From Artemisia argyi (lineage: Eukaryota; Streptophyta; Magnoliopsida; Asterales; Asteraceae), in the NCBI GenBank assembly GCA_030686995.1, contig JARVZY010002402.1, forward strand, positions 1-64,000: DNA of 64,000 nt, given 5' to 3'. Below are positions 34,447-45,780 of this stretch, piece by piece (position 1 is the first letter of the stretch; each line of letters begins with the position of its first letter). A program made the position numbers and the translations under genes. Below the pieces are notes generated by a model. It made no database searches. It was given only the letters and a program-made list of their open reading frames with translations, and was not told where the DNA came from.

Positions 34447-35074
34447 TTGTAGTATTCCACATGTTTAATCTTTTGGAAAAATGTAATCTTTTGGAACAAT
34501 GTATGCTTTTAGAACCATGTACTTGCTTAGTATGCTTTTCAGTTTACTTTTGGAACCATGTATTGGAACTATTTATTGGATGCATCACTGTGATGCCTTT
34601 CAGTTTACTCTTCTTGTTAACTTGTGATGCCTTTCAGTTTCCTTAACTTATGTATTGTGTTTGGTTTGGTCACTTTTGGACAGCAACCTGCAAATGATAA
34701 AATGTCCATTTCATACACTTTGGTTTGGTCACTTTTGGACATCAACCCATTGACTGCAAATGGTAAAATTTCCATTTCAACCCATTTGAACACAAATCAA
34801 CACATATCACAATATTTCAACCCATACCACAACATTTCAACCCATTCAACCCAATGATAAAAAAAAAAACACAGTAATTTAAGATGAAAAGAAGACATTC
34901 ATTGATATTCAAAAGATTACAATAATACACATAACCAAAAGACTGCCTAAGTTCCCATAATCATCATCATCAGTACTAAATCCCTAATGAGGCAAAAGAC
35001 TACAATGATTGTTTTCACAACATCAGATACACAATAAAGAACAACCAACTAATCACTAACATCCACTTCAATCT
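34447..35074. other. Intergenic spacer of the MULE between convergent genes
   Basis: Holds short direct repeats (GATGCCTTTCAGTTT, TTTTGGAACCATGTA, TTTCAACCCAT) and an A run near 34860. It probably contains the 3' ends of both MULE transcripts. No ORF of interest. Confidence 0.5.
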
Positions 35075-35378
35075 TCATGCTTTTAACTGATTTTCCCTTG
35101 ATGAATCTTGTAGCCGGTTCATGTTGTTCAACAATCCAGGTATAATTGCCACTGATCTTTCACACATTGGTGGGTCGTACCAATCTACAATCCCACAGTT
35201 TGGTTCCTTCAAAAAATAATAAGTAAAACAATCAATTAAATTCAAGAGTAACAATCTAATATTATTCAAGACTTACAGGTTTGGGACAACAATGAAAGCG
35301 TCGCCCTGGGTTTCTTGGTTTCCATGAAGTTTTAAGGATTGTGGGTAACCCACATTTACAATTTCTTGGGTAGTACAT
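35075..35378 (-). CDS. GRF-type zinc-finger protein carried by the MULE, two exons
   Basis: Exon 1 35277-35378 (ATG at 35378), donor GTAAGT, acceptor TTTTTTGAAG, exon 2 35075-35206, ending TGA. It joins to 77 residues with no defect. The spliced product has the zf-GRF pattern: CKCGLPTILKTSWKPRNPGRRF, CCP, then CGIVDWYDPPMC, giving the conserved Cys residues, the NPGRRF box and the aromatic WxD block. GRF fingers bind single-stranded nucleic acid in other proteins; the role here is unknown. It is convergent with the transposase inside the same TIRs, the layout of mudrA/mudrB in maize MuDR, although mudrB itself is not a GRF protein. The frame upstream of ATG 35378 is open, so a longer N-terminus is possible. 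Confidence 0.7.
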
Positions 35379-35515
35379 TGTCTTTGTGTTAGGGTTTTTC
35401 AATTTTTGGTTCTCAATTAGGGTTTTTTTTATTTGGGGATAATCTTGGATATGATATGTAATCACTGTGTGTGTGTGTGCGTGTTTTCAATTAGGGTTTA
35501 TCCCCAATTCTGCGT

Positions 35516-35748
35516 ACGTTTGAGTGAAAGGGGGGAAGAAATAGGGTTAAAATATAAAGGGAATGTATAAAATGACATAAATACCCTTAGTTAAGTGCCA
35601 CGTGTCCAAGTTAACCATACAATATTTGCATCGTTCGTCCTTTTGGATGTATATTGTTTGACTTTTACTAACGGAGGGATGTAATTGTCCTAACTTTTTC
35701 GAGAGGGATGTATGGTGTCAAATTGGGCAAACCACAGGGATGTATTTT
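35516..35748 (-). repeat. MULE right terminal inverted repeat
   Basis: Inverted match to 30535-30768. The outer end reads …CCACAGGGATGTATTTTGAAG. Confidence 0.85.
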
Positions 35749-35889
35749 GAAGTTTACTCTAAAATCTATATAACTGCACATAGAGTTGAGCCCACCTGAT
35801 TGGAGTAAAATCTATATAAATGGCATTTTACATGCTTAATTAAAATTCAAATAACAAACAAATAAAGTTACAGCTGCAAGATTTATAAC

Positions 35890-36039
35890 CTGCTCATCCT
35901 GAATCACACAGTCCAAACTCCAAACAGGGGTAGGTTTGCCAGGAGCGTGACAACGCCATATGCTTACACATCTGGCTTTCACTTTGATTTTCTCAGACAT
36001 AGGATCAACATCGCACAAAGGGGTGAAATTTTCGGTCAT
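35890..36039 (-). pseudogene. RPA1-like (replication factor A) N-terminal exon fragment
   Basis: Reads ATG at 36039 to a donor-like CAG|GTTATA at 35890: 50 codons including SEKIKVKARCVSIWRC, PTPVWSLDCVIQDEQ. This matches the opening of the first OB-fold in the many plant RPA70-related proteins (I.V+V…+W…. .SLD.VI.DE.G). Following exons were not found on either side of the adjacent MULE. Such RPA-like genes are often carried by plant Helitrons, so this may be a Helitron remnant rather than a host gene. Confidence 0.5.
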
Positions 36040-37154
36040 ATTGTATACTGGAAAACACAAATAGGAATATATATCTTTTCATCATCATCATCACTAAAAG
36101 TTTTTTCAGCTCATACACATATTATATAATTTCATTATCATAATCATCATCACTAATCACTAACAATCAATAAACATAATTCAATTTGAATAACAAAAAT
36201 AATAGGATGAAGGTATGAACCTTTTGTGGTATAGAAAGAAGCAGATGATGTGATTTGCAAATGAGTTGGTGTTGATTTATATATAACTGGGATTAGGGTT
36301 AACTATACATCATCGGTTAATATTATGCTATAATTAAGGAAATGATATACCACATTTCAATTTTTAAAAGTATTGCTGTAATTGTGGGTAATCAGCATTC
36401 AAATCCGAGATTTTTGTCAAACAAAATTCAAAATATCAAAGCAAATCACAATTACGCGTTTATTGTTACCAAAATTCCACACCTTTTTATTTTCAAATCA
36501 ATGATAATCACACTTTACTCTTACCCAATAAATCATAAAAAAATGTATGTAAGTCATACCTATGTACTGCGATACACACAATCATCACAAACATTAAGGG
36601 GAACTTGATGCCGTATTTGTGATTAAGAACCAATAAAACTGCATAATAAGAAAAAAATTAAAAACCAATCAACAAAACAAATCATTATAGCCGGAGGGTA
36701 ATTTATATGGTAATCATGAACTTATACAAATAAAAAAACAAATCGCACACCTAATTTCTATGAAATCAAATTTCGTATAGTCGCCGGATGTTAATTGATA
36801 AACTAAATAACAAACCTCGACGGAGACCACAGAAATCAAAGTACAAAAACATGATTATGCTTGATCCACACATGATTTCGATTTGTTTTGACGGATTTAA
36901 TTTTGGTGAATTAAAAAAAATGTAAGGGAGAGTTATTTTATGGGAGAATTAAGGATATTGAATGGTGAGAATTTTGTGGTCAAAGGTTTCTGCCAGCGTG
37001 TCTGCTTACATGACATTTCTCTCTCCTCCACCTAATATTTTAGTTGCCATGTCATCAATCAGAAATATAGATACTAGTTTATTCGCACTTTTCGTATAAA
37101 CACTACTTATATAGAATGTTGAGTAAAAATTATGATTTCATATATCACATATAA

Positions 37155-37157
<3 letters not shown>
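36040..37157. other. A/T-rich region, no gene seen
   Basis: No ORF with a recognisable product. It contains CTAGT at 37076 preceded by A/T-rich sequence without a clear hairpin. Confidence 0.4.

Positions 37158-37225
<68 letters not shown>
37158..37225. repeat. (TA)n microsatellite
   Basis: About 34 TA units, next to the 3' side of the SIRE-like LTR. Confidence 0.95.
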
Positions 37226-37227
<2 letters not shown>

Positions 37228-37285
37228 CATATGTATATGTGTTTTAATATGAGTATATCCTTTTGGTTTGTTTATATAAAATTAA

Positions 37286-38817
37286 TGTTGTGAATGGAGC
37301 CTAGTTTGATCTTTATGTGAAATCAATATATGCACAACACAAGCAATTATAACTATATACGAAATGCTAACAAGAAATATACAAAGAGTGAGAGATGGAA
37401 AGATCAAACCGAGAGACAAATGATTTATAGTGGTTTGGCTACAAGGACACCTTCCTTGCCCTACTCCACTCCCCGAGCACCGAACTCGAGAGTTTTCTTC
37501 ACTAAGTCAATAACCTCCCTTATGGCGGAGAAAACCGTACACACCTTAGTTTACACCAATTTAACGACACAAAGCTAAAAGTCGGGTTCTAATCGTAGCT
37601 AGAACCAATCTCACAACTATAATTACAACACAACTCCTTCTACACTCTTTCACACCTTCAACACTTCTTCACACCACTTGTTTCTTCACACCTTCACAAC
37701 TTCGATCTATCCACTACTTCAAGACTTATACTTCTTCACAACTTCTAGGCTTCTATGTCTTCAAAACTTCACTACTTCTTTGTCACCAATTGAAGACCTT
37801 TTTTATGTACTTCTCCAAGGGTTCTTCTATTTAACAAGCTTCTATATCTTTCCCACTTCAAAGCTTTTACATTTTCACACCTTCTAAGCTTCAATGTCTT
37901 CTCAACTTTAAGGCTTCAACTTCTTTGTCTTCACTACTAATCTCTACTACAATATACTACTACTTCTTATATCTCCTTCCACTAATCCTATGCACCTCTA
38001 CTTCTTCACTTCTAGTACCACTTCACACCTTCAACAAATCTAGATCCTATATCTAAATCTAGCTAACCAATGTATACACTTTATACACCAAAGAATGAAT
38101 GATTTACAAGATGAAATGATCAAACAACTTAGATAGCAAGATGATACTAAGTTGTAATACTTCTAGTCTTGATAGATAGAAGTATTCTTCTCTTTGCCTT
38201 GAGTATTGAGGCTTGAATCACTTTGAAACAAAGGTTAATGTTTATGTGATCAAAGGATTTTAGAGAATAGAAATGGAGGTTTGAATCAGAAAGTTTTTAA
38301 TGCAAAAAGGTGAGAAAAATATGTGGAATGATTCAGTATTTAAAGGGCCAGAAAACACTGTTTTGGAGCGTGCTGGTCCCCTTAATTAGGGGGCGGTCCC
38401 CTTAATAATCAAGGGGGCCGCCTAGTATAATTAAGGGGGCCGCCCTCCTGTACGTTGGAATTTTTGTCCTTTTGTGAGGAAAATTTTTCTGGATTAGATT
38501 TGCCATTTTTGGTTGAAAATTTGAATTCATATATTTGTAATGAATTAAACATATTCTTTTGATTCCAAAAATGTTTTATAAAAGATATAAAATGTTTTGT
38601 GACATTTTATAAAAATCTAGTGATAAATAAAAATTTTCTTTGATCTTATAATGCATTAGCCACTTTGTTTATTCATACCTTAAGTGATTAGATGGTGAAA
38701 GTGAGTATTTACTACTAAATACTTATTTACGTCATAATCTTTGGTTTGATGATTTTTCGTTTTGTGATTATCAAAACATAGAGATATCGAAGGATATGAA
38801 TGACATTTATATCAACA
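37286..38817 (-). mobile_element. 3' LTR of a SIRE-like copia element
   Basis: Minus strand: starts TGTTGATATAAATG at 38817 directly after a PPT (AAAAAGGGGGAGAT) and probably ends CATTCACAACA at 37286 (about 1.5 kb). U3 contains a CCGCC/AATTAAGGGG palindrome cluster (38373-38452), followed by a TTTAAATAC TATA-like box (near 38345), then an extended GAAG/GTGAAGA-rich R region (38050-37620). The 3' boundary is chosen on the terminal TGTTG…CAACA symmetry and is less certain. Confidence 0.65.
38373..38452 (-). promoter_or_regulatory. Palindromic repeat cluster upstream of the TATA box in the SIRE-like LTR
   Basis: Three units built from GGTCCCCTTAATTA and AAGGGGGCCGCC half-sites, with the inverted halves able to pair. 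It lies immediately upstream of the TATA-like box on the minus strand. Confidence 0.55.
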
Positions 38818-39521
38818 ATCTCCCCCTTTTTGATGATTACAAAACCTAAACTCATTAAATCCAAAATTTTATTTTTAGACAAGTATTTAGTGAGTTTATA
38901 TTCACTTGTATCCCTTTTTGTAGAATCAAAAAGGTTTAAGCCGAAAGGATGAAAGCTCCCCCTTGATGTATGCTCCCCCTCGTTTGAGGGCACCAAGGGT
39001 TCGAGTTATGGAATTCTTGCAAGAAAAATATTAGAAGCACAAGCAAAAATATATAACATACTAACAACAACTAACAAGCATGGCAAAGGAGAATTTGAAA
39101 CACATATTAAACCATTCATAAATTCAAAATGATTATGAAAACCACATAATCATTGTTACATAAACTATAATGCTTGAATTCTAAACCAATTAGAATATCC
39201 TATTGTGTCAACAAAGAGTGTCATTAAACTTGCTTGCATCCCAAAAAGGTTGAAGTGTTTTATTTGAAAAATAAAGGACATAAGCATATAGAATGCTTGG
39301 TAGAGAATGACAAATGGGGATCATGTTGGTAGCTGAATGGAGGTAAACTTTTGGTTTCATGGATGTTGGTGAGTTTGGAGATGTAGAGCTTGGAGGTAGT
39401 GAATTTGGAGTTAGGTTTGTTGGTTGATGTTATTCAAGTGATGGTGTTTGTTGAGATCTAGTAAGAAGATACTCAATCCAAGTAGAGTGCTCATTCAATG
39501 CAATTGTTTGTTTTCGGAGGA
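38818..39521 (-). mobile_element. Internal 3' remnant and PPT of the SIRE-like copia, cut at 39521
   Basis: PPT AAAAAGGGGGAGAT abuts the LTR. A minus-strand frame 38996-38835 reads PSNEGEHTSRGSFHPFGLNLFDSTKRD… and is probably noncoding 3' sequence. No pol motif is present. It ends at the junction with the fragment of element B's LTR. Confidence 0.5.
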
Positions 39522-40687
39522 AATTGTTTTGTATAATTTGATTTTTGTATATACTTTGTAACTTAAAAATAAATATATAACTTTACTAAAAATATTTAAT
39601 TATAAATATTTTTAAACAATATTATTTTCACAAATGACTTAATATTTATTGGACACCGTTTTGAAACAACGTTACAAATAACTACGTGAAGTTATTTTGG
39701 AATATAGTAAAACACCCGAACGGATATCACCGTACACGAGACATCTCACATGTCATTTACGAAACCAATCTAAAACACCGATTACAATGTATTATTTAGG
39801 TCGCAAGTCGGAGGGATTTCATTGCTAGTCGTAGCAGTACACCATTACTTTTGAGCACCGTTGTGATTCACACCCACCTGTCAGGTGAGTTCATGGTCCC
39901 ATATTTTAATTGTTGTTTTCAAACCCCGTGGGGAGATACATGCTATAAATCGAACACAAGTATTTTTATGTATGCTGTTATCACCTGATATTGCCTAAGT
40001 TGACACCTGTGCTACAAGTCCCTCATATCACGAACCTTAATCACTTGCGAATGAGCACGAATATAGTTGATAGATCAATTGGAATGGCAGCCCACCTCTG
40101 TCAAGGTGATCACTTGGCAGGAGGTGTGCTATATTCGAGGTATTATGGAAATTTGGCACATTTCCTGTCACTGAGGGCCCCTTGTCATTTACATCCGTTG
40201 TGGTGTAGGTGATTGTTATTATCTTTATCATATGTCAAATCGATGTTAAGGCTTGCGTTTCGTGAGGCTTAGGTGCAATATTACACCAGTTTAGTCAAGA
40301 CCTGTCTATCTTGGCTTGTTTATTTCAAATGCTTGACTTGTGTTCACACTATTACTATTTAAACTACTATGGATTCACTCAACCTTTGTGTTGACTTTTT
40401 AAGCATGTTTATCTCAGGAAATTAGCAAGCATGGCGGCACGGAGCTGGCAAAAGGGCACACAGGACCTCCCTTTTTATTTCAATAATTATATCATTCTTT
40501 ACAAACTCGTCACTTCTTTTGCGAAACAATTAACATTTTGGAAAAATGTTTGTAACTCTGACTATTTGAGTTTTCATGGAATGATATTGACTATCTTTTG
40601 AATTGTTTTCTATGAGTATGACTGTGTACTAAACTGTAATGACCCCGATTAGACTTCCGCTGCTTATCAAATTTTCGGGGTGTTACA
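39522..40687 (+). mobile_element. Truncated 3' LTR of Tekay-like element B, inverted relative to its 5' LTR
   Basis: Matches the reverse complement of 2946-4102 at high identity. Similarity starts abruptly at AATTGTTTTGTATAATTTG (39522) and runs to the true LTR end GGGGTGTTACA (40687), followed by TSD CTTCC (40688-40692). Only about 1.17 kb of roughly 3.3 kb is present, so the 5' side was lost at a rearrangement breakpoint. Confidence 0.85.
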
Positions 40688-41522
40688 CTTCCATTAATTC
40701 GTGAAATATTGCGGTCATGCATCGCTGAAAAGTGGCGGGAGCATTACACAGCCCAAAAGGCATCCGTTTATAGGCGAAAGTTCCATAAGGGCAAGTAAAC
40801 GTGGTTTTTTCTTGGTCCTCAGGTGCTATGGGGATTTGGAAATATCCTGAGAATCCATCCAAGAAACAGTAGTACTCGTGCCCGGATAATATTTCCAACA
40901 TTTGGTCAATGAACGGGAGGGGAAAGTGATCTTTCCTAGTGGCATCATTGAGCTTTCTATAATCGATGCATACCCGCCAACCAGTGACCGTTCTCTGGGG
41001 TACCATCTCACCGTTGTCATTTTTCACCACAGTCATTCCTCCTTTCTTTGGTACAACCTGCACAGGACTAACCCATGGGCTATCCGAAATTGGGTAAATC
41101 AGCCCTGCATCCAAAAGTTTGATAACTTCTTTTTTCACTACCTCCTTAATTTTGGGATTCACCCGCCTCTGGGGTTGCACTGCTGGTTTATAGTTTTCTT
41201 CCATAAGAATCTTATGCGTGCAAAAGGTTGAGTCAATTCCCTTAATGTCGGCTACACACCATGCAAGGACTCCCTTATATTTCTTTAGGACTCCTAAGAG
41301 CCTATCTTTTTGTTCATGCTCAAGGGAAGAGTTTACGATTACTGGTAGTTGATCCTCTCCCTGGAGGAAGGCATACTCCAGGTGGTTTGGGAGTTCTTTA
41401 AGATCTGGCTTAGGTGGTTCGATAAAGGAGGGCTTTAGCTTGTTTTCGGGTTTACGGAGTTCGAGCTGTTCAGTAGGCTCTTGTCTGGAATAGAAGGAGA
41501 CTGCGCTAACGCCTTCCGTCTT
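40688..41522 (-). pseudogene. pol of Athila A: spacer and RT N-terminal half
   Basis: Continues the polyprotein frame after a TAG at 41523-41525 (in PIMEK*KTEG). Visible: RKPENKLKP, LKELPNHLEYAFLQGEDQLPVI, LAWCVADIKGID, HKILMEENYKPAVQPQRRVNPKIKEVVKKEV, then RT fingers and palm: WVSPVQVVPKKGGMTVV, CIDYRKLNDATRKDHFPLPFIDQMLE, YCFLDGFSGYFQIPI (first catalytic Asp), TFTCPYGTFAYKRMPFGLCNAPATFQ. It stops at ELME where the LTR of B entered. Confidence 0.9.
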
Positions 41523-42773
41523 CTACTTCTCCATTATGGGGAGGAAACTCTCATCTCGTAACCAGCCTTCTTCGAATTGTTCATCAACACAGTTGTCAAT
41601 GACATTAGTTAGTTCATCGACCTCTCCGATGAAATAGAGCCGGTTAGCTGCTTGAAGAGATAGATTCATAGTGTCTTTAATATCGAAGGTCAAGCTATCG
41701 GTTCCTACTCGTAAGGTTAACTTGCCATCGTGAACATCAATGACTGCACGAGCGGTAGCAAGAAAGGGTCTCCCTAAAATGATGGGCACCAGGTCATCCT
41801 CCTCCATCTCCAAAATCACGAAGTCAACCAGAAATTTGAACTCCCCAACTTTGACTAGCACATTCTCGTATATCCCTAGGGGATATTTGACCGATCTATC
41901 GGCTAGTTGGATGTTCATACGTGTAGGCTTTAGTCCGGAATATCCTAGTTTGAGGAACATGGAGTGGGGCACGAGGTTGATGCTTGCCCCTAAATCGGCA
42001 AGAGCATTCTTAATTGATAGAGATCCTATGGAACAGGGCAAGGTGAAGCTGCCTGGATCGTCTACCTTTTTTGGTAGCCCTCGTTGGGTCACCACCGAAC
42101 ATTCTTCCCCCAGAGTCACAAGACCCTCGAGTTTCTTTCGGTTGGCAAGTAATCTTTTGAAGTATGAGCTATACTTTGGCATGTGATAGCAAGCATCAAG
42201 GAGGGGTATGGTGACCACTGAATCTTTTAGATACGACAAGAATCTCTTATTATCGTTCTCAATTTTCTGGTTTTTTAGGCGGGATGGAAATGGGATTCTC
42301 ACAGGTTGGTTAGGTGGAGTTGATGGGGACGGGGTCACCAGGGGAGGTTGTTCTGGATCCTCGTTGCTCACATTACCTTCCTCCTCGTGGGGCTCGTTTG
42401 GGTCAGTGGTGACAGGGTGTGAGCTCGGATAAGGAGAGTCCTTGGTTGTTGTTCCAGCTCGAGTAGTTACTGTGAGTAGGGGATCTTTTTGGCTTACTGG
42501 TGGCCTTTCATGGCCATCAAGGGTGGCATTAAGCTTGTTGAACCATTTTTCCATGTCATTTTGTTGCTCAGCAATGAGCTCGTCAAGACCTTTCAATTGT
42601 AAGCCTTTTTCTTGAGTAAAGTGACAAAGGTCATCTTCAAAAGTGCTCCTGATTTTGTATTCAGGGCCTTCCTCCCCTTCTTTTCTTTTCACTAGATTTC
42701 CCCAAAGGGTATAATCATCGTTTTGGTAAAAAGGCAAAAGGGAGGGATCAGCGTAGATGTCATGTCCTGACAA
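41523..42773 (-). pseudogene. gag C-terminus and aspartic protease of Athila A
   Basis: 416-codon open stretch from SGHDIYADPSLLPFYQNDDYTLWGN through a Pro/Ser-rich linker to a retropepsin-like domain: SIGSLSIKNALADLGASINLVPHSMF (active-site Asp in the form DLGA), ILGRPFLATARAVIDVHDGKLTLRVG (flap and ILGRPF block). Athila/Tat proteases commonly show D(L/S)GA. The RT follows in frame after one nonsense codon. Confidence 0.88.
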
Positions 42774-43853
42774 ACACGCATGTTCGGTCGTGGTTTCTCC
42801 TCCGCATTCCTCTGCCTCGTGCGGGCCCCCATACTAGTCGCAGATCGAGTAAGGATTTTAAAGTTGTTTAGTTGTTTGCGACCCTGCGAGGTATTCCACC
42901 CTTTCGTGAATTTTTTTCAGCCGATCTGAGGGTGTTTGTGTGATTTCAGATGTGCTCATAGTCGACTCAGGTTCATCCCAAGTATCGTCCTGGTCTTGAG
43001 CATATTCCTTAATCCTATTCCACCCTTCCTCGGTGCTCAGATTAGCTATTCTCCCTTTTCTAGAATTGTTGATTCCGTTTTGGTCGTTTGAGGAGACATT
43101 GTCGTAGAAGATTTGGACCAGAAGCCAAAGTTCGATGCCATGATGGGGAACTTGTCTTATTAAATCCTTGAATCTAATCCATGACTTATGGATGGGTTCG
43201 TCCTTTCCCTTTCGGAAGCGGAGGATCCTATCTCTAAATACTAAGGTTTTCCCTGCTAGGAAGAACTACTCATAAAACTTGGATATAAGTTGCTCCCATG
43301 TAAAGATAGACTCGGAGGGCAATTTATCATTCCACTCTTTGGCTTTTTCATAAAGAGTGAAAGGGAAGAATCGTAGTCGGGACGTGTTTCTAGTGGCCCC
43401 ATCCGTATGGAGGGTGTCCACTATCATCAAGAAGTCCCTAATATGTTGAATTGGGTCATCGTTATGTAATCCGCGAAACTTGCACACACTTTGGACAAGC
43501 CAAACATCGCTTGCACGCAAGACCAAATCGGTGTGTTTGTTTGGGAAGACAATGGCATTTGAGAAGCCATGAGGATTCGGGGAGGAGTATTCCTTAAGGC
43601 GCTTAGGGATGGGAGTTTCGGGGGTACTCATATCGTTGTTGGACGGGGGGCTAGAGAGTGTGAGGTGATTATCTGAATCTTCTTCAGAAAGGGCCTCATC
43701 AAATTTGATAGCTATACTAGATGGTTCGGGTGTTGAGAGAGATTGCTTTAGCTTATGCATTTCCCTTTCGGGTTTTGCATATGGCAAAACGAGATTTCTA
43801 ACGGAACTACGACTCCTAGTGACTCTAAGGTTAGAGAGATCTTCATTTGCCAT
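42774..43853 (-). pseudogene. gag of Athila A, two nonsense mutations
   Basis: ATG at 43853 (MANEDLSNLRVTRSRSSVRNLVLPYA). Capsid region: GFSNAIVFPNKHTDL, VWLVQSVCKFRGLHNDDPIQHIRDFLMIVDTL, SRLRFFPFTLYEKAKEWNDKLPSESIFTWEQLISKFYE, then TAG at 43266. The frame resumes FFLAGKTLVFRDRILRFRKGKDEPIHKSW…. A second stop near 42838 falls in the zinc knuckle (ICD*YGGPHEAEE), destroying its second Cys position. Confidence 0.88.
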
Positions 43854-44022
43854 GATGGCGGATGGTGATGGTTACGAACAAAGACACGATGAAATGAGAT
43901 AGACTAAAAAAATCTAAAAATAAAAATAAAATCTTACTAGAAAGGAATCTAGCAAGTAGACCTATTAAAAAGAAATCCTAACCTAGACAATAACTATTCC
44001 CCGGGCTGCGGCGCCAAAAACT
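43854..44022 (-). other. Leader and tRNA-Asp-type PBS of Athila A
   Basis: PBS TGGCGCCGCAGCCCGGGGA at 43998-44016 (read on minus), starting 6 nt after the LTR end TATCA. Athila elements use a tRNA-Asp-like PBS beginning TGGCGCC. The rest of the leader is A/T-rich and noncoding. Confidence 0.8.
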
Positions 44023-45453
44023 TGATATGTGGGAATCGCACCAGGCTTTACCTCTCGAGGGATCTCGAGAAGCTTACAACCCCCACCAGGCAGTGTACCT
44101 GATCGTTGTAGTATAGTATAGTGACAAGTACCAGGGGATTGATCGTTCAACTCAGGAATAGTGTCGCTAGATTAGAAAGTCTCTCTAACTAAGTCTAAAG
44201 GTGAGGGATGATTTTTTTTGTATTTTTATGTTTTATAAAAGCAGTAAAATCTCAGTTTTTGGAGGAGTGGGCAGAATTAGTTGCTAGCCAACTAACCCAA
44301 TAAACTACTAATGCAATCAAAATTAAATAACTGAAATGAAAATGAAACTAATTACACTAGTGTGGTGTAACAATAATGGGGAAAGTTGTGTTTACTTAGG
44401 TTTCATTACTCCCTAGATATCTTTTACAGGTTGATAGCTTGTTACAATTGCATGGATGACGGGTCATATTCCTTAATACTAGTCGTAGGGCCGTGTACAA
44501 TATTCCCTAACTCTATAGAATCCTACTTCACTCCTATGTCGAGCCGTTAGAAGCTACTAACATGGGACCATTAGAATTCTATTACGCATTAAATACAACC
44601 AAAAATCATAGTACACCTCTGATCATGTTTCTTAAGACGTTCAAGCATGTTACCAATGGAAGTCTGTCAGTTTTCTTAAGCCTAACATCAAATACAATCA
44701 TCTGTAACAACTATAAACAAACAATCAACCCATAATTAACATCTAGGTTTCACTACATCTAAGCAAACACAAAAGAGATCTAGCCGAGCATATTAAATTG
44801 AAGACAAGTGTAAGATATATTCAAGCAACACATAGACAAATTGATTGAATTGAAAGAGTACTTATCTCAAATAGAACATGAAAGATTCAAAGGGTTAAAA
44901 CCCTTGAAAAAGCTGTGAAAATCGGCCTAGGGTTTTTCCCTCAAAGTTGCACACTAATAAATGAAATTTGGAAAACTATATATAGATAATACAGGGTGAC
45001 GGCGTCATGTGTAAACTTTTGACGCCGTCAACTCGCCGCCTATAATGAAATCGGATTGCCTAGATCCACTTTTGACGTCGTCATGTGTAAATTACTTCTG
45101 GGCCGTCACTAATACTTGGACCATGACGGCCTTGGGTGACGCCATCATCTCCAATGCACAAAACTCTCTGGATCGTCACGTGTATTATCCACATCCACCT
45201 CTTGTATTACTCTTGACGCCATCATTAAGGAACATGTGACGCCATCAGGTACTGTTCCCAGCAAGGAAAATTAAGACTTTGCCGTTTTCTTCACTTTTAT
45301 GCTCCAAAAACATCCAAAATGCTTCCTTTTCCAGATTTCACTCCAAAAGTACCTAAAATGACAAAAGGAACGATTTAGGGCAATATTTGATCAAATAATC
45401 TCGACTTCAGGCTTAAATGACCCCTTAAAAATGGTTCATTTTTCGCCTCATCA
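44023..45453 (-). repeat. 5' LTR of Athila A
   Basis: 1,431 bp, TGATGAGGCG…TATCA on the minus strand. The palindrome cluster TGACGNCGTCA (45246 to 44997) precedes TATA box CTATATATAG (44982-44972). A possible 5-bp target copy, TCCCC (45454-45458), lies outside; its partner is lost with the truncated 3' LTR. Confidence 0.88.
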
Positions 45454-45780
45454 TCCCCTATCAAAAGTACTGAGAACAAAAGATTCTGCCAGGACTTAGA
45501 AGCAATGATTAATGAACATCCTGAAAGACATCTACTCAGATCAAAGAAAGCAAAGCTTGAAGCCCTTGGTTACCACCTGAACATCTAATCTGCAACAACT
45601 ATCTTTTTATTTTTGTAATTTGTAGGACTTGTAATAACTATTAATAAACTTTGATGTCTTGTTTAAATTATGTGTCCTACTTATAATTACATCAACATTC
45701 AGTAAGAGATGAAGACCCCTACAAACTCATACTGAATCAAGAAACACTTAGGTTATTTGTATGTTCAAATAGGGGGAGAT
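45454..45780 (+). pseudogene. C-terminal end of copia D polyprotein plus 3' UTR and PPT
   Basis: Frame 45457-45588 reads PIKSTENKRFCQDLEAMINEHPERHLLRSKKAKLEALGYHLNI stop, open up to the point where Athila A inserted. It is followed by A/T-rich 3' sequence and a PPT (AATAGGGGGAGAT, ending 45780) of the usual Ty1/copia form. The identity as a copia pol C-terminus is inferred from its position before the PPT and LTR. Confidence 0.6.

Larger units (their letters stand above)
30535..35748 (+). mobile_element. Mutator-like element (MULE) with long TIRs, transposase and a second gene
   Basis: About 5.2 kb bounded by inverted repeats of about 233 bp (30535-30768 and 35516-35748) that differ by only a few bases. 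Inside are a MuDR-type transposase (plus strand) and a convergent GRF zinc-finger gene (minus strand). No 8-10 bp target duplication could be fixed, because the left end is preceded by a partial repeat of internal TIR sequence (30517-30538 repeats 30625-30645). Confidence 0.85.
40688..45453 (-). mobile_element. 5' half of Athila-like element A (5' LTR to RT start)
   Basis: Minus strand: LTR 45453-44023, tRNA-Asp-type PBS, gag, protease and RT up to ELME, cut at the GGAAG/CTTCC duplication of B. The complementary half is at 19539-25306 in the opposite orientation. It was inserted into copia D, whose 3' part resumes at 45454. Confidence 0.85.

Noticed and set aside
37066..37080. CTAGT as a Helitron 3' terminus near the RPA-like exon.
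   Set aside because: No GC-rich hairpin in the preceding 20 bases; kept only as part of a speculative finding.
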